Assembly (NCBI GenBank): GCA_946402735.1
Contig: CAMIXH010000002.1
Span: 155,080-219,079 of the forward strand
Source: an uncultured Mycoplasmatota bacterium
GTDB taxonomy: Bacteria; Bacillota_I; Bacilli_A; RF39; UBA660
Reading direction: 5' to 3'
DNA: 64,000 bases
Shown here piece by piece: positions 1 to 9,843 of this stretch (positions within the stretch are counted from its first letter, which is position 1; every line of letters begins with the position of its first letter). A program made the translations under genes and the position numbers. Below the pieces are notes generated by a model. That model was not told the DNA's origin and did no database searches. It saw nothing but the letters and a program-made list of their open reading frames with translations.

Positions 1-53
1 GTAAGTTCTGTTACAAGGGACCCTAATTGTTTTATATTAATATCAACAATCAT
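1..53 (-). CDS. 5' end of a CDS running off the left edge (MIVDINIKQLGSLVTEL...)
   Basis: ATG at 53-51 on minus strand with upstream aaagagg RBS-like sequence; open to window edge, directly downstream of the T7SS-like genes. Confidence 0.5.
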   Translation of the reverse strand, partial: MIVDINIKQLGSLVTEL

Positions 54-69
54 ATAATTCCTCTTTCCA

Positions 70-108
70 AATATATGCCAATTTATAATATACAAATTGG
101 CATATATT
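70..108. repeat. Perfect 15-bp inverted repeat (AATATATGCCAATTT / AAATTGGCATATATT), 9-nt loop
   Basis: Read directly from sequence, between 134..793 and the downstream partial CDS. Confidence 0.85.
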
Positions 109-133
109 CAGAAAAAGATTTCTCTTTTTCCTA

Positions 134-793
134 TTATTGTTGAACGTCGATTTTTGCAGATTTGAATTGATCTCTGATTCCTTCACCGACAGTCTTATAC
201 TTATTAGCGTATTCATTTAATCTGTCGCCTAATGTTTCCATTAAGTTGAATAGAACGCCAATAGCATCAGCTACTTTAACAAAGCATGCAGTTGCAGCAG
301 CTGCTTGTCCGTGTCCGATGAATGCAGTAGATGCTTCAAGTTTGCCATGTTCAGCTCTAACTAATGCTAACATATCACTATGTAATTGTTTCATAGTAGC
401 AGCAACAGCTTGAGCTCCTTTTTCATCAAGAGTTACGTTTCCGCCATTCTCTTTTTGAATTTTGCTTACGTTAATATCGATAGATTTTTTACCTGGATTT
501 TTTAAACTTGGCTTTTTACCTTTAGTATTAGCAGCCCAGTTTTCACCCATTTGTTGTACCCAATCTCTGTATGCTTTGTAAGCATCATACATAGCTTCTC
601 CCATTTTCTTAACAGCTTTTTGAATATCTTTGAATTCATCAACTGCTTCTGGTGCATACCATTTAGTTGACATTGGATCAACTAATCCTGCTTGGATCTT
701 GTCTGCTAATCCTTTTACTAAAGTAGCATAAGTGTTATTAATAGTATCTCCGATAGCATTAACCTTATCTCTGTTATAACCAGCAACTTCCAT
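134..793 (-). CDS. Candidate T7SS-associated helical secreted protein (219 aa)
   Basis: Long helical, no signal peptide, adjacent to YukD-like and EssC-like genes; no canonical WXG recognised. Confidence 0.5.
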   Translation of the reverse strand: MEVAGYNRDKVNAIGDTINNTYATLVKGLADKIQAGLVDPMSTKWYAPEAVDEFKDIQKAVKKMGEAMYDAYKAYRDWVQQMGENWAANTKGKKPSLKNPGKKSIDINVSKIQKENGGNVTLDEKGAQAVAATMKQLHSDMLALVRAEHGKLEASTAFIGHGQAAAATACFVKVADAIGVLFNLMETLGDRLNEYANKYKTVGEGIRDQFKSAKIDVQQ

Positions 794-930
794 TTTTTCA
801 CTCCTCCTTAATAAATATTGCTAGGCGAAATTTACTTTCTACCCTATTACAATTATAAATTATTTATGAACAATTGTAAACAATTTTTACGTCAAATTAA
901 TAAAAAAAAGCTTATAAAACTATAAGCTTT

Positions 931-1200
931 TTATTTTACTGATAATAATATCAATTCTGTTGCATTTCTAATATCAGTATCTATTAATACTTTATTAGAT
1001 GGATAAACTACAGAAGTATCTTTATTAATTAATAGGAATTTCCTATCTTTATTAAGAGCTCCTCCAGTCATATCACATATTGATTGAATTACCATTATCT
1101 TAATTTTCCATAGTACTTCATTTACTGGTAAAAATATATCTGTTGAATAATCAAGTTCAGGTACATATAGTTTAACTAAAACTTTATTCTTCATCTTCAC
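931..1200 (-). CDS. EsaB/YukD-like ubiquitin-fold protein
   Basis: 89 aa, small beta-rich, immediately downstream of EssC-like gene as in T7SSb loci. Confidence 0.6.
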   Translation of the reverse strand: MKMKNKVLVKLYVPELDYSTDIFLPVNEVLWKIKIMVIQSICDMTGGALNKDRKFLLINKDTSVVYPSNKVLIDTDIRNATELILLSVK

Positions 1201-4200
1201 TACCTTCTTTCTTGATCATATCATTAAATTCAATATATTTAACTAATTCAGCAGTACTTTCTTGAACTACATAACCATAATTTAAAGGTCTTGATTGAGA
1301 CATATCTCTAGTAATCTTACTTACTCTAAATGCAGGTTGTTCATCAAATCCTTTACCAATCCAAATACCATCAGAACTATTCTTAACAGCAAGATACCAA
1401 TTATCATAATCCATATTCTTAACATTAACACCTGTATCTATGATAATAGATGTAGCATTTTCAGATTTCTTAATCTCAGAGAATAAGTTATCTAATGTAT
1501 CAGAACTTACCATTGACTTAATCTTATCCATTCCATACATTACATAAACAATCTTAAATTTCTTGAAGTTTGGATTCTTAGCAATTACAGTAAATTTAGC
1601 AAATGCTTCTTCATACTTTTCTGGATCATCAAAGTAATCTATCTTTCTATTATTATATGTCTTAGTAGCGATATCTGGTACTTTCTTAAGTGGGTCTACT
1701 ACAAATATTGCTATACCAGCCATTCTTAAGAATACATCCATTAATGAATCTACAAATGAAACCATATTTTCTATCTTGTTAGAAGATATAACTGTTGACT
1801 TATTATATAAGAAGTCATATTTAACAGTTCTTAAACTATCTCTATATACACCAATTGGTACAGCATTAATATTAGTAATCTCATTTTCAATGAAGTCTAA
1901 TGTTACTTTTTCTGGTAACATTGGTATTCTTGGTGCTACATGACTATTATGTTGTTTTAATAATGTTGCTATATTATCTAAGTATTTAACAATATCTTCT
2001 TCAGGCTTGCAAATACTAGATGTTTGGAATTCATGAGCAACTTCATCATGAGCACAATATCCTCTACCAACATTATCTTTTGGTTTATTTTGAATTCTAA
2101 GATTTAATGTTACACCATAGTCATCTACTTCTTGTAAATGTAATGCATATCTAGTTTGGAAGAATTGAGTAAATCTACCAGACATATTTCCGGTTGGGTT
2201 AGTTATTATTGTATTAATACCATATCTTTCACAATCTCTAATAGTTGGTATCAATTCATCCATAAAGTCTGAATATGAATCACATACAGCAGCAAAGTTA
2301 TTAATAATATATAGTATTTGTGGAAGTTTAACTTCATTTCTTTCATTATATGCTTTTAAAGATCCACCATATTGTATTAATAATTTCTTTCTCTTCTTTA
2401 TTTCTTCATCAATCATCTTGAACAAGTTCTTATTCTTCTCATCTTCTCCTACGAATGTCATACCACCTACTTGAGGGAATGCATTAAACATTCTTAAACT
2501 CTCAGAACCGTAATCTAAAATATAGATATTTAATTCTTCAGCACTATGCCATTTACAAGCAGAATATATTAATGAAGTAAGTAATCCTTCTCTTTCCTCT
2601 TCTTCAGTACCTACTATCATAGTATTACCATTTTCTTCAAAAGAATATTTAAGTAATCCTTGTTCTTGTCTTTCTGGAGCATCATATTCTCCAAGAATTG
2701 CCTCTACTTTATAAGCAAATTGACTATAATTATATTTCTTTTCTAAGTCATCTACTAATATAATTGGTTCAATATCAGGTAACCATAATAACTTAGTTCT
2801 ATTATTTAATCTATCAGCTATTTTAATAATTTCTTTTAATACAGCTCCTAATTGTTCACCTTGAGCTTCTACTTTAGCATTACTTCCATTATCAGCTTGA
2901 ATACTCTTAACAATAATACCAGAGTCATCAATAAAGTTAATACTCTTATCTACTTGTTTAACAATCTTTTCAGATGGATAATACTTAGCTCCGCACCATC
3001 CTGATTGTCCTAAAGCAAATATTTCATTCATACCAACTTGTAAGTAATAACGTCCAGCTTGTTTAAGCATAGCTGCATCAGGTCTCTTTAGCATTTCATT
3101 ACTATCTGTTTCATCTTGAACTTTTAAACAAACTTTAAACTTAGAGTTTGACCAAATTTGTTCATTAACAACACCACTTGGTTTTTGTGTTGCTAGAATT
3201 AAGTGAACTCCAAGTGAACGTCCAATACGAGCAACACTAATTAAGTTATCCATGAAATCAGGTTGTTGTGCTTTTAATTCGGCAAACTCATCACAGATAA
3301 TAAATAAGTGTGGAATTGGATCTTTAATCTTACCTTCTTTATAGAATCTTTGATATTTATAAATATCAATTGTACTTTCACCTAACATATCTCTAGCTTT
3401 ATTAAATTCTCTTTGTCTTCTCTTAACTTCACTATCGATACTTACTAATGTTCTATGCATCTCTGCTTTATCTAAGTTTGTAATAGTACCTGCTAAGTGT
3501 GGTAAAACAATACCTAACGTTTTATTTTCAAATGCATAAGCAAGTCCACCACCTTTGTAGTCTATTAATATAAATGCTACTTCATCAGGACTATAGTTAA
3601 TTGCCATAGAAAGGATATATGTAATAATAAACTCTGATTTACCAGAACCAGTAGTACCAGCAATTAATCCGTGAGGTCCATGTGCTTTTTCATGAAGGTC
3701 TAAATACATTAGATTACCTTCTTCATCAACACCAATCTCAGCTTTTAAACTTTGTACTGGATTATTATTTTCCCATCTATTCATAATATTCAATTGTTCA
3801 ACTTTACCTACTTTTTCCATTTCTAAGAATGTAATTGAATTAGGTAATTCTTTAGCCATTTCTTCAAATGCTATTGGTATATTAGCTAGCTTCTTAGTAA
3901 TTTTCATCATATCAACATTATAATCAATCTCATCCATAAACATCTCTGGTTCAGTACCTTCAAATGAGTTTTTAAGTATACCAGATTGACTACCTCTTAA
4001 GTTAATAAAGTTATTACATTTACTTGGAAGTTGACTAAGTCTACTTTCTAATATGATTAAACTAAATCCTAAACTTACATCAAGTTCAGTAACTGCTTTA
4101 ATAAAATCAGTATTCTTTAGTTGATAATAATCATCAGTAATAATTACATAATGTGGTGAAAATGGAATTTGACCACCATTCTCACTATTAGCAGCCATTT

Positions 4201-5794
4201 GATATCTTTGTGCGATTATACTACTAAAGTAACTTGATAAATATCTAGTATGTTCAAAATCAGTACTAAAGAATCTAATAGATTTATCATTTGAGAAACA
4301 GTGATTTAAATACTTAGTGTATTCCCATCTACTCTTATTAGCATCATTAGTAATAATTATAAATTTAATATCTTCATAACTATAGAATGTTATTAACTGT
4401 AATATTATGTTATTGATAATACCATATTTCTTCTTATCAAATCCCATAATAGCAGTTATTTTATTTTGTAAGAAAGAATAACCAATTGGTACATTATGAA
4501 TATATTTAAATGACTCAATTAATTTATCTGCTTGTTCTCTTAATTCATCTTCCTCAATAGTAAAGTCTTCCTTTTTATATTGTATATTAGCATTCATTAA
4601 TTGATTACCAATACCAAGTCTAACTTCTAAAAAATCATTTTGTTCAATTCTCTTATCCCAGAAATTTAAACTTGATGAATTTATTAATTCATTACATTTA
4701 GCAGAAGTTTTTAAATTATCACTAATAATATCAGCTTGTAATTTAGCTTCTCCAATTAATAATTGTTGTTTCTTAAGTAAATATGCTGTATATTTTTCTT
4801 TATTCTTTCGTCTCTTTTCTTCATCCATTTTAGCAGTTATTTTTCTTGATACTGCAGGCCATACAAATGAAGATATCATCATTAAAACACTAGTTAATAA
4901 TGTTGGCCAACATTGTTTAAATGTTGTTTCTCCATTAAGTAGTTCTTCTACTGATTCAGCAACTCTTACTAAAGATGTTAAAAGTAATGTAATTGCTGGT
5001 CCTAAAGTTAATATTGCAGGCATAACATTATCTTCTTGTGTCTTAGGAGGAGCAGCAAGTTCCATATCAAACTTCTTAACTAATCTTCTAATACGAGGAG
5101 ATTTAGAGAAGAAATCATCTTTTCCATATAAATCTCTATCTTTAACTGTTATCTTTTGAGGATCTTCTTCTTGAACATAAACATATGGTGTTAAACCAGT
5201 TGTTTGATTATTAATACTTACTATTCCTTTTGGATTATTAATCATTAAGAAATACTTATATATAAGCATTCTAAATCCATATATATTTATTTGATCACCA
5301 TTTTTTAAAGTATATGTTCCATTTTCAGTTTCAACAATTCTATTATTAACATATACATGGGGAACATCCATTTGACTAATTATTATTTGTCCAGCATCTA
5401 TAGCAATTCTTCCAACTACTTTATTTAAAAGATTAAGATTTATTCTAACATTGCATTCTTCATTATTACCAATTACTAAATTAATCTTATCACTATAATT
5501 AAATACAGAGAAAGATTCATCAAAAGCATCAGTAACAAATATTAAATAATTCTTATTATCTTTTCTTAAAGCATAATATGAATTACTTTCTAGTGGTAAT
5601 ACATCTTGTCTTTCATTTCCCTTTAATACATCTACATCATCAGTACTATAAAGAACCCAAGCATCATCTCGGGCTTCTATATTAATAAGGTTTTCTGTTT
5701 CCTCATTTTCTTCACCAAAACTAAAACTACCATATACCTTAACAGGAATATTGTAAGACAATAATTTATCAGCTAAAAATAAATATATCTTCAT
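1184..5794 (-). CDS. essC: Type VII secretion EssC-like FHA-FtsK/SpoIIIE ATPase
   Basis: N-terminal FHA-like region, TM pair, Walker A GTTGSGKS, Walker B LFIICDE, additional degenerate ATPase domains; 1536 aa. Confidence 0.93.
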   Translation of the reverse strand: MKIYLFLADKLLSYNIPVKVYGSFSFGEENEETENLINIEARDDAWVLYSTDDVDVLKGNERQDVLPLESNSYYALRKDNKNYLIFVTDAFDESFSVFNYSDKINLVIGNNEECNVRINLNLLNKVVGRIAIDAGQIIISQMDVPHVYVNNRIVETENGTYTLKNGDQINIYGFRMLIYKYFLMINNPKGIVSINNQTTGLTPYVYVQEEDPQKITVKDRDLYGKDDFFSKSPRIRRLVKKFDMELAAPPKTQEDNVMPAILTLGPAITLLLTSLVRVAESVEELLNGETTFKQCWPTLLTSVLMMISSFVWPAVSRKITAKMDEEKRRKNKEKYTAYLLKKQQLLIGEAKLQADIISDNLKTSAKCNELINSSSLNFWDKRIEQNDFLEVRLGIGNQLMNANIQYKKEDFTIEEDELREQADKLIESFKYIHNVPIGYSFLQNKITAIMGFDKKKYGIINNIILQLITFYSYEDIKFIIITNDANKSRWEYTKYLNHCFSNDKSIRFFSTDFEHTRYLSSYFSSIIAQRYQMAANSENGGQIPFSPHYVIITDDYYQLKNTDFIKAVTELDVSLGFSLIILESRLSQLPSKCNNFINLRGSQSGILKNSFEGTEPEMFMDEIDYNVDMMKITKKLANIPIAFEEMAKELPNSITFLEMEKVGKVEQLNIMNRWENNNPVQSLKAEIGVDEEGNLMYLDLHEKAHGPHGLIAGTTGSGKSEFIITYILSMAINYSPDEVAFILIDYKGGGLAYAFENKTLGIVLPHLAGTITNLDKAEMHRTLVSIDSEVKRRQREFNKARDMLGESTIDIYKYQRFYKEGKIKDPIPHLFIICDEFAELKAQQPDFMDNLISVARIGRSLGVHLILATQKPSGVVNEQIWSNSKFKVCLKVQDETDSNEMLKRPDAAMLKQAGRYYLQVGMNEIFALGQSGWCGAKYYPSEKIVKQVDKSINFIDDSGIIVKSIQADNGSNAKVEAQGEQLGAVLKEIIKIADRLNNRTKLLWLPDIEPIILVDDLEKKYNYSQFAYKVEAILGEYDAPERQEQGLLKYSFEENGNTMIVGTEEEEREGLLTSLIYSACKWHSAEELNIYILDYGSESLRMFNAFPQVGGMTFVGEDEKNKNLFKMIDEEIKKRKKLLIQYGGSLKAYNERNEVKLPQILYIINNFAAVCDSYSDFMDELIPTIRDCERYGINTIITNPTGNMSGRFTQFFQTRYALHLQEVDDYGVTLNLRIQNKPKDNVGRGYCAHDEVAHEFQTSSICKPEEDIVKYLDNIATLLKQHNSHVAPRIPMLPEKVTLDFIENEITNINAVPIGVYRDSLRTVKYDFLYNKSTVISSNKIENMVSFVDSLMDVFLRMAGIAIFVVDPLKKVPDIATKTYNNRKIDYFDDPEKYEEAFAKFTVIAKNPNFKKFKIVYVMYGMDKIKSMVSSDTLDNLFSEIKKSENATSIIIDTGVNVKNMDYDNWYLAVKNSSDGIWIGKGFDEQPAFRVSKITRDMSQSRPLNYGYVVQESTAELVKYIEFNDMIKKEGSEDEE

Positions 5795-5873
5795 ATTGTA
5801 CTCCCACTAGTCTTAACCCCTATACTATCATATATATAATAACATATTTTTTTTCATAAAAAAAGTTTATTTT

Positions 5874-7256
5874 TTATAAACTTTTTTTATTTATTTCAAT
5901 ACCATTATTTATACAATAATTATCAAAACATTGATCTATATGATTAGTATCTATTTGATAACCTTCTGGTACATCAAATAATATAATATCAAGTAAGTCT
6001 TTCTTTATATTTTCTGCTTCTTCATAACTCATACCACTAGTTATTCTATTTTTACAATAAACATCTAATACAAATTCATATATTGGATAATATTCGCTTT
6101 GTTCTACACTAATATATTCATCATGATAATCATCAAATTGCATTTGTATTAATTCAAATATTGGATTACTTCTTCCCTTTTGTCCAATATATTCATTTAA
6201 TTTAGCAATAAAATAACTTTGACTATGATTAATATAATCAGATAGATCATAATTATCCATTGATTCAATTATTGCATATAAATAATTACTTTGTAATTGA
6301 TATGCAAAATCTTTTTCATCATATCCTAGTAATTTAATTGAGAATAATGTATTTAATGTTTCATCAAGTATTACATTGTTATAACTATATCCTCCACTTT
6401 GTATTTCATAATTTTTACCATTTTGATTAAACATAGCATGTCTAGCTGCATGACTTAATTCATGGAATAATATTTGATATTCCCAAGTACCCTTTTTAAA
6501 TTCATATTCATCAAGTACAGTAATACTATTATCAACAGGATAATAACAAGCAGCTGATGCACTATCAAATGTAGATAATATTAATCCCATCTTATCAACA
6601 CTTATAAATTTAAGTGTCTCTAAATTATGATATAGAATTCTTCTATCAGCATTAGGCATATAAGTTATATAATTATGACAATAATCTTTTATTAATTGTT
6701 TATACTTTTCGGGTATATTACTATTACTATCTATTAAATTATTAAATTCTTCTTCAGTAGCTTGATGAGTTCCTAAAATATCGTCTAGATAAGCACTATC
6801 ATGTACCATTACTCTATCCCCAGCACCTGGTATTTCACGATATGTATCTATTTTAAAGTCATCATCTTCAATAACAAATTCATCCATATCAAAATCAAAT
6901 TTATCTTCATATGGATTTTCATAATAATAATTGTATTCTTGACTAGTAGAACTATCTTTTACAACTACATTTTCTCCCTTAGCACATCCGGGAAACATAC
7001 TTAAAGTCATAACCATAGCTAATGTACCAGATATTACTTTAGGAACAGTTTGAAGTTTATCTCCCATTTTAATATTTAATATTTTTCTATTTCTATAAAA
7101 TACAGTTAATAGTTTCTTTTGTTCTTCATATGTAGTGTAATAATAGTTATCATTATTATCTCTTCTCATGAAAAAATATCTATCTTTATTATCAATAAAC
7201 ATAGCATATGGTATATTACAATAACTAAAGTTACATACTTTTGTAAATTCCTTCAT
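5874..7256 (-). CDS. Membrane-anchored HExxH putative metallopeptidase
   Basis: HELSHAARH followed by LDETLNTLFS; internal hydrophobic segment about residue 75; in T7SS-like gene order. Confidence 0.55.
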   Translation of the reverse strand: MKEFTKVCNFSYCNIPYAMFIDNKDRYFFMRRDNNDNYYYTTYEEQKKLLTVFYRNRKILNIKMGDKLQTVPKVISGTLAMVMTLSMFPGCAKGENVVVKDSSTSQEYNYYYENPYEDKFDFDMDEFVIEDDDFKIDTYREIPGAGDRVMVHDSAYLDDILGTHQATEEEFNNLIDSNSNIPEKYKQLIKDYCHNYITYMPNADRRILYHNLETLKFISVDKMGLILSTFDSASAACYYPVDNSITVLDEYEFKKGTWEYQILFHELSHAARHAMFNQNGKNYEIQSGGYSYNNVILDETLNTLFSIKLLGYDEKDFAYQLQSNYLYAIIESMDNYDLSDYINHSQSYFIAKLNEYIGQKGRSNPIFELIQMQFDDYHDEYISVEQSEYYPIYEFVLDVYCKNRITSGMSYEEAENIKKDLLDIILFDVPEGYQIDTNHIDQCFDNYCINNGIEINKKSL

Positions 7257-7301
7257 AAAAACATTATAGCATAAAAAAAGGTAACCATTACTGGTTATCT
7301 T

Positions 7302-9428
7302 CTATTTTACAGTTAAATCAGCTTGACCTTTTGCTCCAGTTGTAGATGTTGCTTTTAATGTAACATTACCCTTCTTCTTACAATTTACTCTAATTGCTTT
7401 ACAATTAATGCAAGATGGAACTGCAGATACATTATCATCTACTGTTGCAATATCTGTATTGCTTGAACTATATCCACTTACTCTAGCACTTAAGTCTCCA
7501 CTAACAGCAGTAATTACTGTTTCAAATGATTGTCCTGCTGTACATGAATAACTTGGTTTACTAAAGTACACAGTTCCAATATCTTTTTCTACAGTTAAAC
7601 TTGATGTTGTAGTAGCTCCACTAGATGATGTAGCATTTAGTATTACACTTCCTGCCTTCTTACATATAACTCTTACCATTCTACAATTTATACAACTTAC
7701 TTGTACGCTTGTATTATCATCTATTGTTGCTACATTATTATTACTTGTTCCATATGATTTAACATATGTTCCAAGTGGTCCACCTTTTGCTGTAATTAAT
7801 GTTTCAAATGTTTCTCCTGCTTTACAAGTATAACTTGATTTAGCAAATTCAATTGTTCCAACATTATTTTCAACTTTTAAGTTTACAGAAGTAGTTGCTC
7901 CTGTTGTAGATGTTGCTTTTAATGAAACATTACCTGGTTTATGACATACAACTCTAACCATTCTACAATTTATACAATTTACTTGTACGCTTGTATTATA
8001 ATCAACTGTTGCTATATTTTTATCGCTAGATACTACAGATCCTACACGTGCATTAAGAGAACCCTTAGCAGAAACTAATGTTTCAAATGATTCACCTGCA
8101 TTACATGTATAACTTGATTTAGCAAATTCAATTGTTCCTACATCTTCTTTAACAGTTAAACTTGCTGTAGTTTTAGCACCTGTGCTTGATTCAGCTTTTA
8201 GTGTTACACTACCTTTCTTATGGCATACAACTCTAACCATTCTACAATTAATACAATTAACTTGATAATCTGTTTTATCATCTATTGTAGCTATTGCTCC
8301 ATTACTTGTTCCATATGATTTAACATGATTATTAACTGGTCCACCTTTAGCAGTAATCATTGTTTCAAATGATTCTCCAGCATCACATGTATAACTTGAT
8401 TTAGCAAAGCTAATAGATCCAATATTTTCTTTTACATTTAAACTTACACTAGTTGTTGCTCCACTTGATGAAGTAGCACTTAATGTTACACTACCTTTCT
8501 TATGACATACAACTCTAACTACTCTACAATTGATGCATTTAACTTGTACGCTTGTATTATCATCTATTGTTGCTATATTAGTATTACTTGATTTATATGA
8601 TTTAACATATGTTCCTACTGGCCCACCCTTAGCAGTAATCATTGTTTCAAATGATTCACCAGCATTACATGTATAACTATTTTCTGAGAAACTAATTGTT
8701 CCAATTTGTTCTTTTACTTCTAAACTTGAACTAGTTGTTGCTCCATTACTAGCTGTTGCATATAATTTAGCATTACCTTTCTTATGACATACAACTCTTA
8801 CCATTAAACAATCTATACAATTAACTACTAATTTAGTTTTTGTATCAACAGTTGCTATTTTTTCATCACTTGATTTATATGATTTAATTGCTAAACCATT
8901 AGTAGTTCTAATCATAGTTTCAAATGTCTCTCCGGCATTACAACTATAATTAGTTTTATCGTATGCTATTGTTCCTTCTCTTTGTTTAACAGTTAGCTCT
9001 GCACTTCCTTTTGCTCCTAAACTTGATTCAGCATGAAGAAGTATTCTACCTGCTTTCTTACATACAACTCTAACTACTCTACAATTGATGCATTTAACTT
9101 GTTCAGTTACTTCATCATCAATAATTGCTACAGAAGTATCACTTGTTCCATATGATCTAACAGTTGCTACTTCATTTTTATTCTTAGGAGCAGTTGCTTC
9201 AATCATAGTCTCAAATGTTTCCCCTTCAGTACAAGTATATGAATCACTCTGAAAAGTTATCTTACCATTACTTGACTCATAATTATCAGCATTACTGATA
9301 ATATTAAAAACCTTAGTAGGTCCTTGTGTCATTAATGCTATTGCTAGTCCAACTACCATTACTAATAATACAATTGGTACTATCATAGGTACATTAGCAT
9401 TAATTTGTTTTTCCTTATCTTTTTTCAT
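7302..9428 (-). CDS. Surface protein with N-terminal TM and seven Ig-like Cys-rich repeats
   Basis: Seven ~90-aa repeats each with Y(T/S)C..G..FET and CI(N/D)C....RV.C motif. Confidence 0.85.
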   Translation of the reverse strand: MKKDKEKQINANVPMIVPIVLLVMVVGLAIALMTQGPTKVFNIISNADNYESSNGKITFQSDSYTCTEGETFETMIEATAPKNKNEVATVRSYGTSDTSVAIIDDEVTEQVKCINCRVVRVVCKKAGRILLHAESSLGAKGSAELTVKQREGTIAYDKTNYSCNAGETFETMIRTTNGLAIKSYKSSDEKIATVDTKTKLVVNCIDCLMVRVVCHKKGNAKLYATASNGATTSSSLEVKEQIGTISFSENSYTCNAGESFETMITAKGGPVGTYVKSYKSSNTNIATIDDNTSVQVKCINCRVVRVVCHKKGSVTLSATSSSGATTSVSLNVKENIGSISFAKSSYTCDAGESFETMITAKGGPVNNHVKSYGTSNGAIATIDDKTDYQVNCINCRMVRVVCHKKGSVTLKAESSTGAKTTASLTVKEDVGTIEFAKSSYTCNAGESFETLVSAKGSLNARVGSVVSSDKNIATVDYNTSVQVNCINCRMVRVVCHKPGNVSLKATSTTGATTSVNLKVENNVGTIEFAKSSYTCKAGETFETLITAKGGPLGTYVKSYGTSNNNVATIDDNTSVQVSCINCRMVRVICKKAGSVILNATSSSGATTTSSLTVEKDIGTVYFSKPSYSCTAGQSFETVITAVSGDLSARVSGYSSSNTDIATVDDNVSAVPSCINCKAIRVNCKKKGNVTLKATSTTGAKGQADLTVK

Positions 9429-9540
9429 ACCATACCTTCCTTATTCTAGTTTAATTATATATCATAAACAATAAATAGTAAACATTTTTTAAAATTGACA
9501 ATAAATATATCTAATGATAGTATTTTATTAGGGTGATAAT

Positions 9541-9843
9541 ATGAATATAGATAAAATTGAAATATTAGTTAATGATATTAGTTTTACTATTTTGCCTAAA
9601 GAAAACAAACTAATTAAAAAAGATAAAATTACTACTATTAGTGATGAAGAAATATCATATTTAATTAGTATTATTAGAACTTGGAAGTCAAATTATTACA
9701 ATAATAAATATTTTGATGGTAATGTTTTTGAAATAAAAGTTCACTCTAATGATAAAGTAGATATAATCAGAGGTACTAGAAATCTACCAGAAAATTATGA
9801 AGAATTTTCTAAACTTGTGAGGTCTTTATATGGTAGAAGATAG
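9541..9843 (+). CDS. Uncharacterised 100-aa protein
   Basis: ORF overlaps next gene by 14 nt. Confidence 0.6.
   Translation: MNIDKIEILVNDISFTILPKENKLIKKDKITTISDEEISYLISIIRTWKSNYYNNKYFDGNVFEIKVHSNDKVDIIRGTRNLPENYEEFSKLVRSLYGRR

Noticed and set aside
1295-1486. Short plus-strand ORFs antisense to genes (also 6801..7004, 12270..12566, 13030..13254, 15387..15578, 15589..15801, 20251..20511, 20889..21101, 23045..23404, 26267..26509, 31699..31968, 36736..36927, 40117..40479, 41028..41252, 49168..49383, 60014..60280)
   Set aside because: Lie opposite well-supported CDSs, have antisense-type composition (Ile/Leu/Ser-rich) and lack RBSs.
7302-9300. Seven-fold repeat as a possible CRISPR or tandem DNA repeat
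   Set aside because: Periodicity is at protein level with diverged codons (~270-280 bp units); not spacer-repeat architecture.
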